DNA of 64,000 bases, from positions 1,433,501-1,497,500 of the forward strand of contig NC_017542.1 of NCBI RefSeq assembly GCF_000237325.1, read 5' to 3'. Positions 30,385 through 38,004 of this stretch are shown here, one piece after another. Every line of letters begins with the position of its first letter. Positions within the stretch are counted from its first letter, which is position 1. Made by a program: the position numbers and the translations under genes. A model generated the notes under the pieces. The model saw only the letters and a list, made by a program, of their open reading frames with translations. It made no database searches and was not told the origin of the DNA. The DNA is from Paenibacillus polymyxa M1 (GTDB taxonomy: Bacteria > Bacillota > Bacilli > Paenibacillales > Paenibacillaceae).

Positions 30385-30456
30385 GGCCCGTTGGTCAAGG
30401 GGTTAAGACACCTCCCTTTCACGGAGGTAACAGGGGTTCGAATCCCCTACGGGTCA
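30385..30456 (+). tRNA. tRNA-Glu (TTC)
   Basis: Acceptor GGCCCGT/ACGGGTC, anticodon loop CTTTCAC with TTC, T-loop GGTTCGAATCC, 72 bases and no encoded CCA. Confidence 0.95.
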
Positions 30457-30542
30457 TTGTTGTCTTTATAGACTACATGTTGCATGCTTAAGGGGAATTC
30501 CTGAGGTCTGGTCTAATGGCGGACAGCTTGGATGAATAGCAT

Positions 30543-30618
30543 GAGCCATTAGCTCAGTTGGTAGAGCACCTGACTTTTAATCAGGGTGTCGAAGGTTCGA
30601 GTCCTTCATGGCTCACCA
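30543..30618 (+). tRNA. tRNA-Lys (TTT)
   Basis: Acceptor GAGCCAT/ATGGCTC, D-arm TAGCTCAGTTGGTAGAGC, anticodon loop CTTTTAA, T-loop GGTTCGAGTCC and encoded CCA. Confidence 0.97.
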
Positions 30619-30633
30619 TTTATATTTTGTTAT

Positions 30634-30716
30634 GCGGTCGTGGTGGAATGGCAGACACGCTATCTTGAGGGGGTAGTGAGCGTACGCTCGTGGAGGTTCG
30701 AGTCCTCTCGACCGCA
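30634..30716 (+). tRNA. tRNA-Leu (GAG), first copy
   Basis: Class II tRNA. Acceptor GCGGTCG/CGACCGC, anticodon stem CTATC/GGTAG with loop TTGAGGG (anticodon GAG), variable-arm helix GAGCG-TAC-GCTC, T-loop GGTTCGAGTCC. No encoded CCA. A second near-identical copy lies at 34005. Confidence 0.95.
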
Positions 30717-30734
30717 TCAATGGAATAAACGGAA

Positions 30735-30761
30735 AAGTCTCTCGCGTTAGAGGCTTTTTTT
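30735..30761 (+). terminator. Terminator of the Glu-Lys-Leu tRNA cluster
   Basis: AAGTCTCT / AGAGGCTT (one G-T pair) with a 6-base loop, then TTTTT. Confidence 0.75.
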
Positions 30762-30881
30762 ATTTGTGCATTGATGCAATTAAACAATGATTATGATGAA
30801 ATAATGATTCCATAGTATAATATGACGCCATAATGTTATAGAATAATAAATATATAAACTTATGAAGTGACGGTGAAAAAT

Positions 30882-31337
30882 ATGGACACTCAACTGTTAG
30901 GAAATATATCAGAAAATATTTTGGGCTTGTTTCCGATTGTGAAGAAGAAATTTTTCACCTACGGTCCGCTTGATTTTCCGTTGCATTTGTCGCCTAATAA
31001 CTTTCAGGTGCTCATGCTTCTGCGTGAAGTGCGTTCGTCTACAGTATCCGATTTGTCCAAACAACTTAATGTCTCACGCCCAAATATGACTCCTCTTCTG
31101 GATAAGCTGGTGGAGCATGGATTGGCTGACCGCCAATCGTGTGACTCGGATCGTAGAGTCGTGAACGTAGCCATTACAGAAGAAGGCGACGCTTTTTGTG
31201 AACAGGTATTTCATACCTTCTCTAATAAAATTCAAGAGAGACTGGTGTATCTGCCGGAAGAAGAATTATTGCACTTGAGTGAAACGTTGAACGAATTGAA
31301 GCAGATTTTACTTAAAATCGACAACTCTGCTACGTGA
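30882..31337 (+). CDS. MarR-family transcriptional regulator
   Basis: A 151-residue winged-helix regulator. The recognition region is STVSDLSKQLNVSRPNMTPL, followed by the wing DRQSCDSDRRVVNVAITEEG. Flanking helices would form the dimer. Ligand and targets are unknown: no cotranscribed effector gene follows, only a terminator. The ATG at 30882 (after GGTG) is chosen over upstream GTGs at 30867 and 30873. Confidence 0.88.
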   Translation: MDTQLLGNISENILGLFPIVKKKFFTYGPLDFPLHLSPNNFQVLMLLREVRSSTVSDLSKQLNVSRPNMTPLLDKLVEHGLADRQSCDSDRRVVNVAITEEGDAFCEQVFHTFSNKIQERLVYLPEEELLHLSETLNELKQILLKIDNSAT

Positions 31338-31364
31338 TTGATTGGCGTAAGCGAACTGACTTAA

Positions 31365-31398
31365 AGACCGCCCTTTCTTCGGAAAACAGGCGGTTTTT
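31365..31398 (+). terminator. Terminator after the MarR-family gene
   Basis: GACCGCC / GGCGGTT with a T-rich tail GTTTTTG. Confidence 0.75.
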
Positions 31399-31527
31399 GT
31401 TGCATATTGTGGTATAATGAAAACCAACATACATAATTCGGTAATTTTAGCATACGTGATCTTTGAAATGGGAACAGGGTACATGATATCGTTATTTGGA
31501 GAGCCTGCTAGGGAGGAAGGAACTTCT

Positions 31528-31902
31528 ATGCAATCTATTTACCAACGCATTGAGGAGCTCATTAAGGAACGAGGTATGACGAAAAAGGCGTTTTGCCAGC
31601 AGTTGGGCATTAGTACAGGAAACTTTGGAGATTGGAAAAGAGGAAAAACGACACCGGGCACGAATAAACTCATTGAAATCGCTTCGTTTTTTAATGCTAG
31701 TCTGGATTGGATTATGCTGGGTCGAGATGTGCAGAGTAAAGTACTAAAGGAGTCGCAGGACCCTTATTTTTTTGGAGCTTCAGGGCAACTGAATTGCCAG
31801 GGGGAATCGCTAAGTGAGGCGGAAAGAGATTTTATACTTGAGTATATTGAATTTACCCGCTTTCGTAAAGAGAAAAACCAGCATAATTCAACTACTGATT
31901 AA
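31528..31902 (+). CDS. XRE-family regulator, first of a tandem pair
   Basis: A 124-residue DNA-binding protein. The HTH covers residues ~4-60 (ERGMTKKAFCQQLGISTGNF, GDWKRGKTTPG). A short C-terminal module follows with PYFFGASGQLNCQ and an acidic-aromatic helix ending in EYIEFTRFRK. GGGAGGAAGG precedes the ATG at 31528; the frame open for 37 codons upstream lacks a start signal, and a TATAAT lies at 31411. Highly similar to the next gene, so a recent tandem duplication. Role unknown. Confidence 0.85.
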   Translation: MQSIYQRIEELIKERGMTKKAFCQQLGISTGNFGDWKRGKTTPGTNKLIEIASFFNASLDWIMLGRDVQSKVLKESQDPYFFGASGQLNCQGESLSEAERDFILEYIEFTRFRKEKNQHNSTTD

Positions 31903-31990
31903 TGTTTGCTGTGAGGTTTGATAAGGATATTCTAATGTGTGCAATTGAAAAATAATTAGAAAAAAGCTACAGTGTCGGAGGGGAAACGTT

Positions 31991-32374
31991 TTGGGAGATC
32001 AAACTATTTATCAGCGGATTGAAGCTTTAATTAAGGATCGGGGAATGACCAAGAAGGCATTTTGTGAAAAGCTTAAAATCAGCTCAGGGAATCTCGGTGA
32101 TTGGAGAAGAGGAAAAACAACGCCAGGTACCGCCCATTTGATTCAGATTTCGGACTTTTTTAATGTATCGCTCGACTGGTTGATGAAAGGAATTAAGCCG
32201 GGGGAAGGCGTGCTTCAGGAGCAGAAGGCTGCTTATTTTTTTGGGGTGATGGGGCCATTGAATTGCCAGGCTGAAGATCTTGAGACAGAAGAACAGAACT
32301 TTATTTTAGAATATGTTGAATTTGCGAAATACCGTAAGCAAAAAAGGGAGAAGGACAAAGCGAAACTTGAATAA
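31991..32374 (+). CDS. XRE-family regulator, second of a tandem pair
   Basis: A 127-residue paralogue of the preceding gene with the same layout: HTH (DRGMTKKAFCEKLKISSGNL, GDWRRGKTTPGT), the C-terminal signature AYFFGVMGPLNCQ and a basic end. TTG start 7 bases after GGAGGGG. It lies 88 bases after its twin, so they are probably cotranscribed. The conserved block between the copies is not limited to the HTH, which suggests the YFFG-G-LNCQ module has a function of its own. Confidence 0.85.
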   Translation: MGDQTIYQRIEALIKDRGMTKKAFCEKLKISSGNLGDWRRGKTTPGTAHLIQISDFFNVSLDWLMKGIKPGEGVLQEQKAAYFFGVMGPLNCQAEDLETEEQNFILEYVEFAKYRKQKREKDKAKLE

Positions 32375-32399
32375 TCTATGGCTAAACGCCTGGGTGGAT

Positions 32400-32442
32400 A
32401 ACCCGTAAAACGGACTAAGGGGTTCGGTTTACGGGTTTATTT
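32400..32442 (+). terminator. Terminator after the twin XRE genes
   Basis: AACCCGTAAA / TTTACGGGTT, then TATTTG; also usable from the opposite strand by the small XRE gene. Confidence 0.75.
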
Positions 32443-32491
32443 GATTTCCTGATAATATGGCGGCGCGTCGGATGCTGGATGCTTGTTGGGT

Positions 32492-32713
32492 TTAGTGTGG
32501 TGTCGCCTCCTTATAATCGTTATCGTCGATATTCAGAATTGCAGCAACTTGTTTTCTGTACCTTTGTGCTTTACGGGTGCCGTGAATCAGATTGGACAAG
32601 CGTGAAGGCGGGATATTGTGTGTCTCGCAAAATGTTTTCTGATCCAGTCGAAGCTCGACAAGCCTTTGTTTGATGGCCCACCCGAAGGAGGTGACAGGCA
32701 TTTTGTTGTTCAA
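32492..32713 (-). CDS. Small XRE-type DNA-binding protein
   Basis: A 73-residue protein that is almost only a helix-turn-helix (SFGWAIKQRLVELRLDQKTF, then IPPSRLSNLIHGTRKAQRYR). It resembles short phage-type repressors of the Bacillales. TTG start after AAGGGGCG; an internal ATG at 32701 is the alternative. Convergent with the twin XRE genes; the neighbourhood does not show a target. Confidence 0.75.
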   Translation of the reverse strand: MNNKMPVTSFGWAIKQRLVELRLDQKTFCETHNIPPSRLSNLIHGTRKAQRYRKQVAAILNIDDNDYKEATPH

Positions 32714-33004
32714 GAGAAATCGCCCCTTACGGATTCTTGCAGAATAATTGGTGTGATATAATAATCATCAGTAAACATGTTAGAATTAACCATCTAAAAC
32801 TATGATACACTTTTATACGTGTTTATACAATCTTAAATGCGTTATTTTATTAAAATAATTACTTAATTAAGTGCAAAAAGTGAAAATAATCCGACTATAG
32901 TCTGTGAGTGGTATGAATTTGGATACATGAATTAAAAATACTCTGCCGCTTGAGAAAAGGGCAGAGTATTTTTATTGTGACTGCTAGACTGGTAAAACGA
33001 CGCA

Positions 33005-33742
33005 TCAGAGGGAGGCTGGAAGGCGTTTGAATAGGATGGAGGAGGAAAAGGGCCTGGATGCATTCAATTGGCTACTATGGCTCATATAGGGTGGCTGAGT
33101 GATGTAGGAACTGGTCTGATGGCTATGGAAAAGGTGAGGCTGAAATAAGCTTGGCGTAGGTTCGTTAAATTTCTTCCAGGTGGTGAGCAACTCGCTGGTC
33201 ATGTGATCGATAAGAGGATTCTTTTCCTCGTAAGGAGGATTGAGCAGTCTGAAGGCATCTTCGATACAGAAGGATACCGCTGTGGCAAAATAGCCGTGAA
33301 TGGTCTGTTCTATATCGGTTCCGAGAAGGAAGTTAATCCAAGTGTGGACAGTAGCGAGTGTGCCAATTGCATTGTATTGAGTGAGTGTGTCTTCCAGTTG
33401 GTCAAATGCAAGCCAAGGATAAAGAGCCTTGGTGAGCTTGAGCAGACGCTGGCCAGAAAGTCGCGATTTTTTCACATACTGCGAGGAAGGATGTTGGGTG
33501 TACAGCATTTTATCAATAAGGGCGATCCGCCAACCGTCATTCTGCTGGATGGCTGCATACAGACTTTTGATGGCCATGCCGTCAAGGGTTGTAATTTGAG
33601 GATACCAATCGTCTCGCATAAAATGTTTCAGATCCTGTAGACTGTTCAAGTTTCCGTTACGGAAACGTTCATCCAGTCCGTAGAAACGGGTAAAACCACC
33701 AATGGGTAGGGAAGGGTCCAACAACAATGCGTAGTTTAGCAA
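33005..33742 (-). CDS. Divergent orphan UreF-like urease accessory homologue
   Basis: About 245 residues. The N-terminus LLDPSLPIGGFTRFYGLDER matches the UreF pattern (L-DS-LP-G-FSHS-GLE). TTLDGMAIKSLYAA, RLSGQRLLKLTKALYP and the later GYFATAVSFCIEDAFRLL follow in the order expected for UreF, which helps load nickel into urease. The last ~50 residues are Ser/His/Pro-rich and unlike the family. No other urease gene lies in the window. The best ribosome site (AAGGAGG at 33770-33776) is too far from the TTG at 33742; a CTG at 33760, same frame, has ideal spacing and would add six residues. Family call moderate; function open. Confidence 0.6.
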   Translation of the reverse strand: MLNYALLLDPSLPIGGFTRFYGLDERFRNGNLNSLQDLKHFMRDDWYPQITTLDGMAIKSLYAAIQQNDGWRIALIDKMLYTQHPSSQYVKKSRLSGQRLLKLTKALYPWLAFDQLEDTLTQYNAIGTLATVHTWINFLLGTDIEQTIHGYFATAVSFCIEDAFRLLNPPYEEKNPLIDHMTSELLTTWKKFNEPTPSLFQPHLFHSHQTSSYITQPPYMSHSSQLNASRPFSSSILFKRLPASL

Positions 33743-34004
33743 TCGGTTACCTTTATGCAGGATGGTTCGCCTCCTTGAGGTGAATATTTGTGTCAGTTTA
33801 TTTGACTCTAATCTTATTTATATAATAATAGTTCAATTATTTATGTAATATATATTTACACTTTGAGCTCTTTCATGTCAAATTAAATAATTTTATTGCT
33901 TATATATGTTATATAAAGTTACACTAAAATAATTATAATATTATTGTTTACAAATTGTTGCTGAGAGAGTATAATAAATCCGTTGCCTCAATACATTATG
34001 ACAT

Positions 34005-34087
34005 GCGGTCGTGGTGGAATGGCAGACACGCTATCTTGAGGGGGTAGTGGGCGTACGCCCGTGGAGGTTCGAGTCCTCTCGACCGCA
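34005..34087 (+). tRNA. tRNA-Leu (GAG), second copy
   Basis: Same as the copy at 30634 except in the variable arm, where GGGCG-TAC-GCCC replaces GAGCG-TAC-GCTC, a paired change that keeps the helix. No encoded CCA. Confidence 0.95.
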
Positions 34088-34107
34088 TTATGTGTAATAC
34101 CCAGTTG

Positions 34108-34150
34108 AAAAAGCATCCTGACACGTTTTACGTGAAGGGGTGCTTTTTTC
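34108..34150 (+). terminator. Terminator after the second tRNA-Leu
   Basis: AAAAAGCATCC / GGGGTGCTTTTTT with an inner ACACG/CGTGA helix. Confidence 0.85.
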
Positions 34151-34235
34151 GTTAAATATTTTTCGTTATATCATTCTGTTACAGAAGCGGTCATATGGAC
34201 AGCGGACCGCTCGTTAACTGTAATGAAGAAAGATG

Positions 34236-34721
34236 TCAGTTTTTCCGCAAAAGCTTCTCTATATCTCCTATAAGCTTATCTGGAGTGGTTTGCGGCGCAT
34301 AACGCTTAAATACGTTACCTTCTCGTGTAATTAAGAATTTAGTGAAATTCCATTTGATCGCTTTGGAGCCTAATACTCCCGGAGCAGTGTGGGTCAGGTA
34401 GCGAAATAGAGGATGTGCCTGATCACCGTTGACATCTGTCTTGGCGAACATGGGGAAGGTCACACCGTAATTGATTTGGCAAAACTCAGAGATCTCCTCG
34501 CTGGAGCCCGGCTCTTGTTTGGCGAACTGGTTGCTGGGAAATCCCAAAATTTCGAGCCCCTGTTCATGATACTGGTCATATAGCTCTTGTAGCGCCTTGT
34601 ACTGGGGGGTTAACCCACATTTGCTGGCAGTATTCACGATAAGAAGAACTTTCCCTTCGTAGGTGGATAATGGAATTTGTGCCCCTTGTAGGGTCTGTGC
34701 ATCATATTTATATACGCTCAT
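34236..34721 (-). CDS. Glutathione-peroxidase family protein (thiol peroxidase)
   Basis: Peroxidase of 161 residues, the usual length of Cys-type bacterial GPx (BsaA). It reduces hydroperoxides; in low-glutathione Firmicutes the reductant is probably thioredoxin or bacillithiol. Catalytic residues are visible: Cys35 in NTASKCGLTP, Gln in FPSNQFAKQEPG and Trp/Asn in KWNFTKFL. A conserved second Cys (EFCQINYGV) is the probable resolving residue. No signal peptide. Stands alone. Confidence 0.95.
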   Translation of the reverse strand: MSVYKYDAQTLQGAQIPLSTYEGKVLLIVNTASKCGLTPQYKALQELYDQYHEQGLEILGFPSNQFAKQEPGSSEEISEFCQINYGVTFPMFAKTDVNGDQAHPLFRYLTHTAPGVLGSKAIKWNFTKFLITREGNVFKRYAPQTTPDKLIGDIEKLLRKN

Positions 34722-35187
34722 GATATCCCTCCTTATTCAATATTCTGCAATTAAATTGTAAACAACTCAACAAGGGGTTGCAAGTCCGGAAGAGTATACG
34801 GGCATTGGACCATTGTAAAATCGTCTTTTGTTCAAAACGGTAAATCGCACTTCAAATGGAGCTAATTGAGGTGTTTCTTCTCATAAAAACGGGTTCAATC
34901 GGTAATTATCTGGCACGTATAGCGTATTTTCTTTCCTTTTTGCAAATAAGAAGTAACTAAGCCATACCCTACGCCAATATTGACATGCCTTTCATTTTCA
35001 AAAAGGGGTGAAATACAGAGTTTTAAAGAGATACGAGAAGCATAGCTGCCTTGTAAGCGTTATTCTTAATCTCCTATGCTCTAAAGGGTGGTTTATAGCC
35101 CCGCCGTTGAGCTTTACAGTCTTCCTTGCACGGGTGTATGATTCAAGACGTAATTTCAAATTAACACCAATGAAGCAACAACGAATT
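34722..35187. other. Long region upstream of the c-di-AMP riboswitch
   Basis: About 460 bases without a convincing gene. The frame at 35008-35193 has no ribosome site and overlaps the leader. The promoters of the peroxidase gene (minus) and the kdp leader (plus) should lie here, but I could not fix them. Confidence 0.4.
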
Positions 35188-35366
35188 GTCTAAAGCGCTG
35201 AATTTTGCAGTTGCAAAAGCGGGGGAACCAACGAGTATGTACGGTTTTGCAAGCCGTGTGTGTCTCATGGGGTGAATTTTCCGGCCAAGTGCCGTAAATA
35301 GGGCGACTCTCACGTCCGAATCCGACAGCTAACCTCGTAAGCGTACAGGGAGAGGCAACAAACCGC
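35188..35366 (+). promoter_or_regulatory. c-di-AMP riboswitch (ydaO/yuaA element) of the kdp operon
   Basis: The characteristic blocks occur in order: AAAGCG, GGGGGAACCAAC, GGGGTGAATTTTCCGG, ATAGGGCGACTCTCACGTCC, GAATCCGACAGCTAACCTCG and TAAGCGTA-AGGGAGAGGC. This class binds cyclic di-AMP and normally switches off potassium uptake and cell-wall genes. A terminator follows before the first gene, so the kdp genes should be shut off when c-di-AMP (high potassium) is abundant. Confidence 0.95.
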
Positions 35367-35403
35367 CGTGTGCAACCATGGTTTATTTTATCATGGAATG
35401 TAT

Positions 35404-35440
35404 GAAGCCGGAGGAAGCCTTTTTCCTTCGGCTTCTTTTT
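35404..35440 (+). terminator. Terminator of the c-di-AMP riboswitch
   Basis: GAAGCCGGAGGA / TCCTTCGGCTTC followed by TTTTT, 33 bases before the first kdp-operon gene. Confidence 0.85.
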
Positions 35441-35472
35441 GTTGTCTTTTTATACCGGGAGAGGAGCTACTG

Positions 35473-35868
35473 ATGGAAGGTCGGTTAATTATTGTCACTG
35501 CACCGAATGAAGCGGGCAGAAGTTTTGTGAAATTGCTTATGTTCAAAAAACTGGCGTTTGCAGTTCTCACAAATAGCACTCAGGAGGAACGACAGCTCAA
35601 AAAAATGGGTGTGGAGCACATTGTGCGCATCAATACGATGCAAGCGGGAAAATGGAATTTTCCTAGTAAAGAAATTGGGAGTGTGTATTTGTTCGAAAAC
35701 AGCTTGAATCTGACTTGCCGTTTCCTGCAAATATGTCGGCCACTAACATCAGAATTGATCTATGTTATTACGCACGGCTGTAATCCACAAGGAATTTATC
35801 GGGGATTGGGAGCGGACCATGTGATCTACACATTGAACGGAGAGGTGGGTTTCCTGCTGAACGGATAA
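35473..35868 (+). CDS. Unknown protein leading the kdp operon (Rossmann-like)
   Basis: A 131-residue soluble protein. The beginning (RLIIVTAPNEAGRSFVKLLM, then FAVLTNSTQEERQLKKMGVE) looks like the first half of a nucleotide-binding Rossmann fold, although the glycine motif is T-A-P-N-E-A-G rather than GxGxxG. No membrane segment. The ATG follows GGAGAGGAG; the frame open upstream runs through the terminator and is not real. As the first gene behind the c-di-AMP riboswitch and before kdpF, it is probably connected with potassium transport, perhaps as a regulatory nucleotide-binding subunit. Not recognised otherwise. Confidence 0.75.
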   Translation: MEGRLIIVTAPNEAGRSFVKLLMFKKLAFAVLTNSTQEERQLKKMGVEHIVRINTMQAGKWNFPSKEIGSVYLFENSLNLTCRFLQICRPLTSELIYVITHGCNPQGIYRGLGADHVIYTLNGEVGFLLNG

Positions 35869-35947
35869 GCACTTATAACATAGCTGGTTTATGATTTTAT
35901 GATGGAATCAAAAGGACAATCTGAGGAGCGATACGGAGGATAGGAAC

Positions 35948-36055
35948 ATGATGGATTTATACATGCTGCTCGTAATGGCTGTGAGTTATGGAGTGATATT
36001 ACTGTTTATACGCTGGTGTGATGCGCAGACCTCAAAAGGAGGGCGAAGAGGATGA
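35948..36055 (+). CDS. 35-residue membrane peptide before kdpF
   Basis: The short frame encodes MMDLYMLLVMAVSYGVILLF followed by IRWCDAQTSKGGRRG: one membrane helix, then a short basic tail. CGGAGGATAGGAAC precedes the ATG. Its stop codon overlaps the kdpF start as ATGA, so the two are translationally coupled. Similar one-helix peptides ending in a 'R-CD' motif occur beside kdpF in other kdp operons, to my memory. It may be a second small subunit of the Kdp pump. Below usual gene-finder size limits. Confidence 0.75.
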   Translation: MMDLYMLLVMAVSYGVILLFIRWCDAQTSKGGRRG

Positions 36056-36129
36056 TCGTTGTGCTAGGGCTCACGGTTATTGTGTTCGTGTATTTAATCT
36101 ATGCACTCCTGAATCCTGAAAAGTTCTAG
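36052..36129 (+). CDS. kdpF: Potassium-transporting ATPase small subunit KdpF
   Basis: A 25-residue one-helix peptide: MIVVLGLTVIVFVYLIYALL then NPEKF. The ending YALLNPEKF is the KdpF hallmark. In E. coli KdpF stabilises the KdpABC complex. GGAGGGCGAAG precedes the ATG inside the previous gene. Followed by a 145-base gap before kdpA. Confidence 0.92.
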   Translation: MIVVLGLTVIVFVYLIYALLNPEKF

Positions 36130-36274
36130 TCAACTATAGGATCGAGCAGGCGGGAACAGCAGATCAAGAATGAAGCATCAGAGGTGTAGATTTTCGCAAA
36201 CGTGTGCACTCAATGGATGTTCTGAATCAGGTCTGTTGTTCCAAATGCAGGAGCATTATAAGGAGGAATAGAGG

Positions 36275-37951
36275 ATGGAGCTACTGCAAATTGGAGTTGT
36301 GATCGTCATATTGCTGCTCTTGGTAAAGCCGGTGGGCACCTATATGTATCACGTATTCTCGAATGAACCGAATCGGACGGATCGGATTTTTGGTGAAACG
36401 GAAAAGCCGATTTATAAGGTTGTAGGCTTGAAGAAACAGGACAGCATGCGTTGGACCACGTATGCTATGAGTTTCATTGCAACCAATGTGGTGCTTGTGG
36501 GGATCAGCTACCTGCTATTGCGCTTGCAGGCTATACTCCCAGGCAATCCGGTTGGAAACAGTAATATGGAAGCATCATTGGCCTTTAATACGGTAATCAG
36601 CTTTATGACCAATACGAATCTCCAACATTATAGCGGAGAAAGCGGGCTTACGTATCTGACACAGATGGCGTTCGTCACGATGATGATGTTTACTTCGGCT
36701 GCTTCGGGGTTTTCGGTTGCTGCGGCTTTTATGAGGGGATTGACGCGGCGCGGTGAAGGACTGGGTAATTTTTTTCAAGATTTTATTAAAGCCAACATAC
36801 GGATTTTTCTGCCGCTTGCCTTTGTACTTACGCTGGTGCTGGTGGGACTAAAAGTACCACAGACGCTACAGTCCACGGCGGATATTACGACTTTAAGCGG
36901 TACACAGCAGCAGATTGCTATGGGACCTATTGCCTCATTGGAATCCATCAAGCATTTGGGCACGAACGGGGGCGGTTTTGCGGGAGCTAATTCTGCTCAT
37001 CCTTTTGAGAATCCAAGTCCTTGGACGAACGTACTGGAAATTTTAGCAATGTGGGTAATGCCGGCTTCGCTGCCGTATACTTTTGGATTGTTTGCCCGTA
37101 ATCGCAAGCAGGGCTGGATTATTTTTAGCTCGATGATGGTCTTGTTCCTTATTTTTCTATCCATAACGTATGTGTCGGAGAAGACAGGTAATCCGTTAAT
37201 CCAGGCACTGGGTATGGATGCATCTCAGGGAAGCATGGAAGGGAAAGAGGTTCGTTTCGGCATTGGACAATCGGCACTATTCACTGCGGTTACAACAGCG
37301 GCAACGACAGGTTCGGTCAATAATATGCATGATACACTGACCCCGCTAGGTGGTATGGCTGCTTTGGGAGAAATGATGCTAAACGTCATTTTTGGCGGCA
37401 AGGGCGTCGGGTTGATGAATATGCTGATGTATGCGATTCTTGGGGTATTTATATGCGGTTTGATGGTCGGAAGAACCCCGGAATTTATGGGTAGGAAAAT
37501 TGAAGGCAAGGAAATGAAGCTGATTGCGATTGCCATTTTGGTACATCCGTTTCTTATTCTAGCTCCAACTGCGCTTGCGTTTATGAGTCATTGGGGATAC
37601 GATGCGGTCTCTAACCCCGGATATCACGGGTTGACTCAGGTTCTCTATGAATATGCATCATCTGCGGCAAATAACGGTTCGGGATTTGAAGGTATTGCAG
37701 ATAACAACGTGTTTTGGAACGTAACGACCGGAGCAGTTATGTTCTTTGGACGATATGTATCCATGATTGCATTGCTGGCTGTAGCGGCTTCATTGAATGC
37801 CAAAGCACCGACCCCGGTAACGACGGGTACACTGCGCACGGACAACAAGCTGTTTGGAGCCATCCTCATCGGGGTTGTTCTGTTGATTGGTGCGTTAACC
37901 TTTTTACCAGTGATCGTATTAGGACCTGTAGCTGAATTTTTGACCATGTAA
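36275..37951 (+). CDS. kdpA: Potassium-transporting ATPase subunit A
   Basis: Channel-like, potassium-binding membrane subunit of the Kdp pump, 558 residues (E. coli 557), about ten membrane helices. Selectivity-loop segments are visible: NTNLQHYSGESGLTYLTQ, LGTNGGGFAGANSAHPFENP, TTGSVNNMHDTLTPLGG and NNGSGFEG. AAGGAGG lies 7 bases before the ATG. Second large step of the kdpFABC order under the c-di-AMP riboswitch. Confidence 0.98.
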   Translation: MELLQIGVVIVILLLLVKPVGTYMYHVFSNEPNRTDRIFGETEKPIYKVVGLKKQDSMRWTTYAMSFIATNVVLVGISYLLLRLQAILPGNPVGNSNMEASLAFNTVISFMTNTNLQHYSGESGLTYLTQMAFVTMMMFTSAASGFSVAAAFMRGLTRRGEGLGNFFQDFIKANIRIFLPLAFVLTLVLVGLKVPQTLQSTADITTLSGTQQQIAMGPIASLESIKHLGTNGGGFAGANSAHPFENPSPWTNVLEILAMWVMPASLPYTFGLFARNRKQGWIIFSSMMVLFLIFLSITYVSEKTGNPLIQALGMDASQGSMEGKEVRFGIGQSALFTAVTTAATTGSVNNMHDTLTPLGGMAALGEMMLNVIFGGKGVGLMNMLMYAILGVFICGLMVGRTPEFMGRKIEGKEMKLIAIAILVHPFLILAPTALAFMSHWGYDAVSNPGYHGLTQVLYEYASSAANNGSGFEGIADNNVFWNVTTGAVMFFGRYVSMIALLAVAASLNAKAPTPVTTGTLRTDNKLFGAILIGVVLLIGALTFLPVIVLGPVAEFLTM

Positions 37952-38004
37952 TGAAAAATGAGCATGAAGAAGAAAATGAGAATGGATGAACGGGGTGCTT
38001 GATC

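Noticed and set aside
35008..35193. 61-codon ORF upstream of the c-di-AMP riboswitch
   Set aside because: No ribosome site and its end overlaps the aptamer; regarded as chance.
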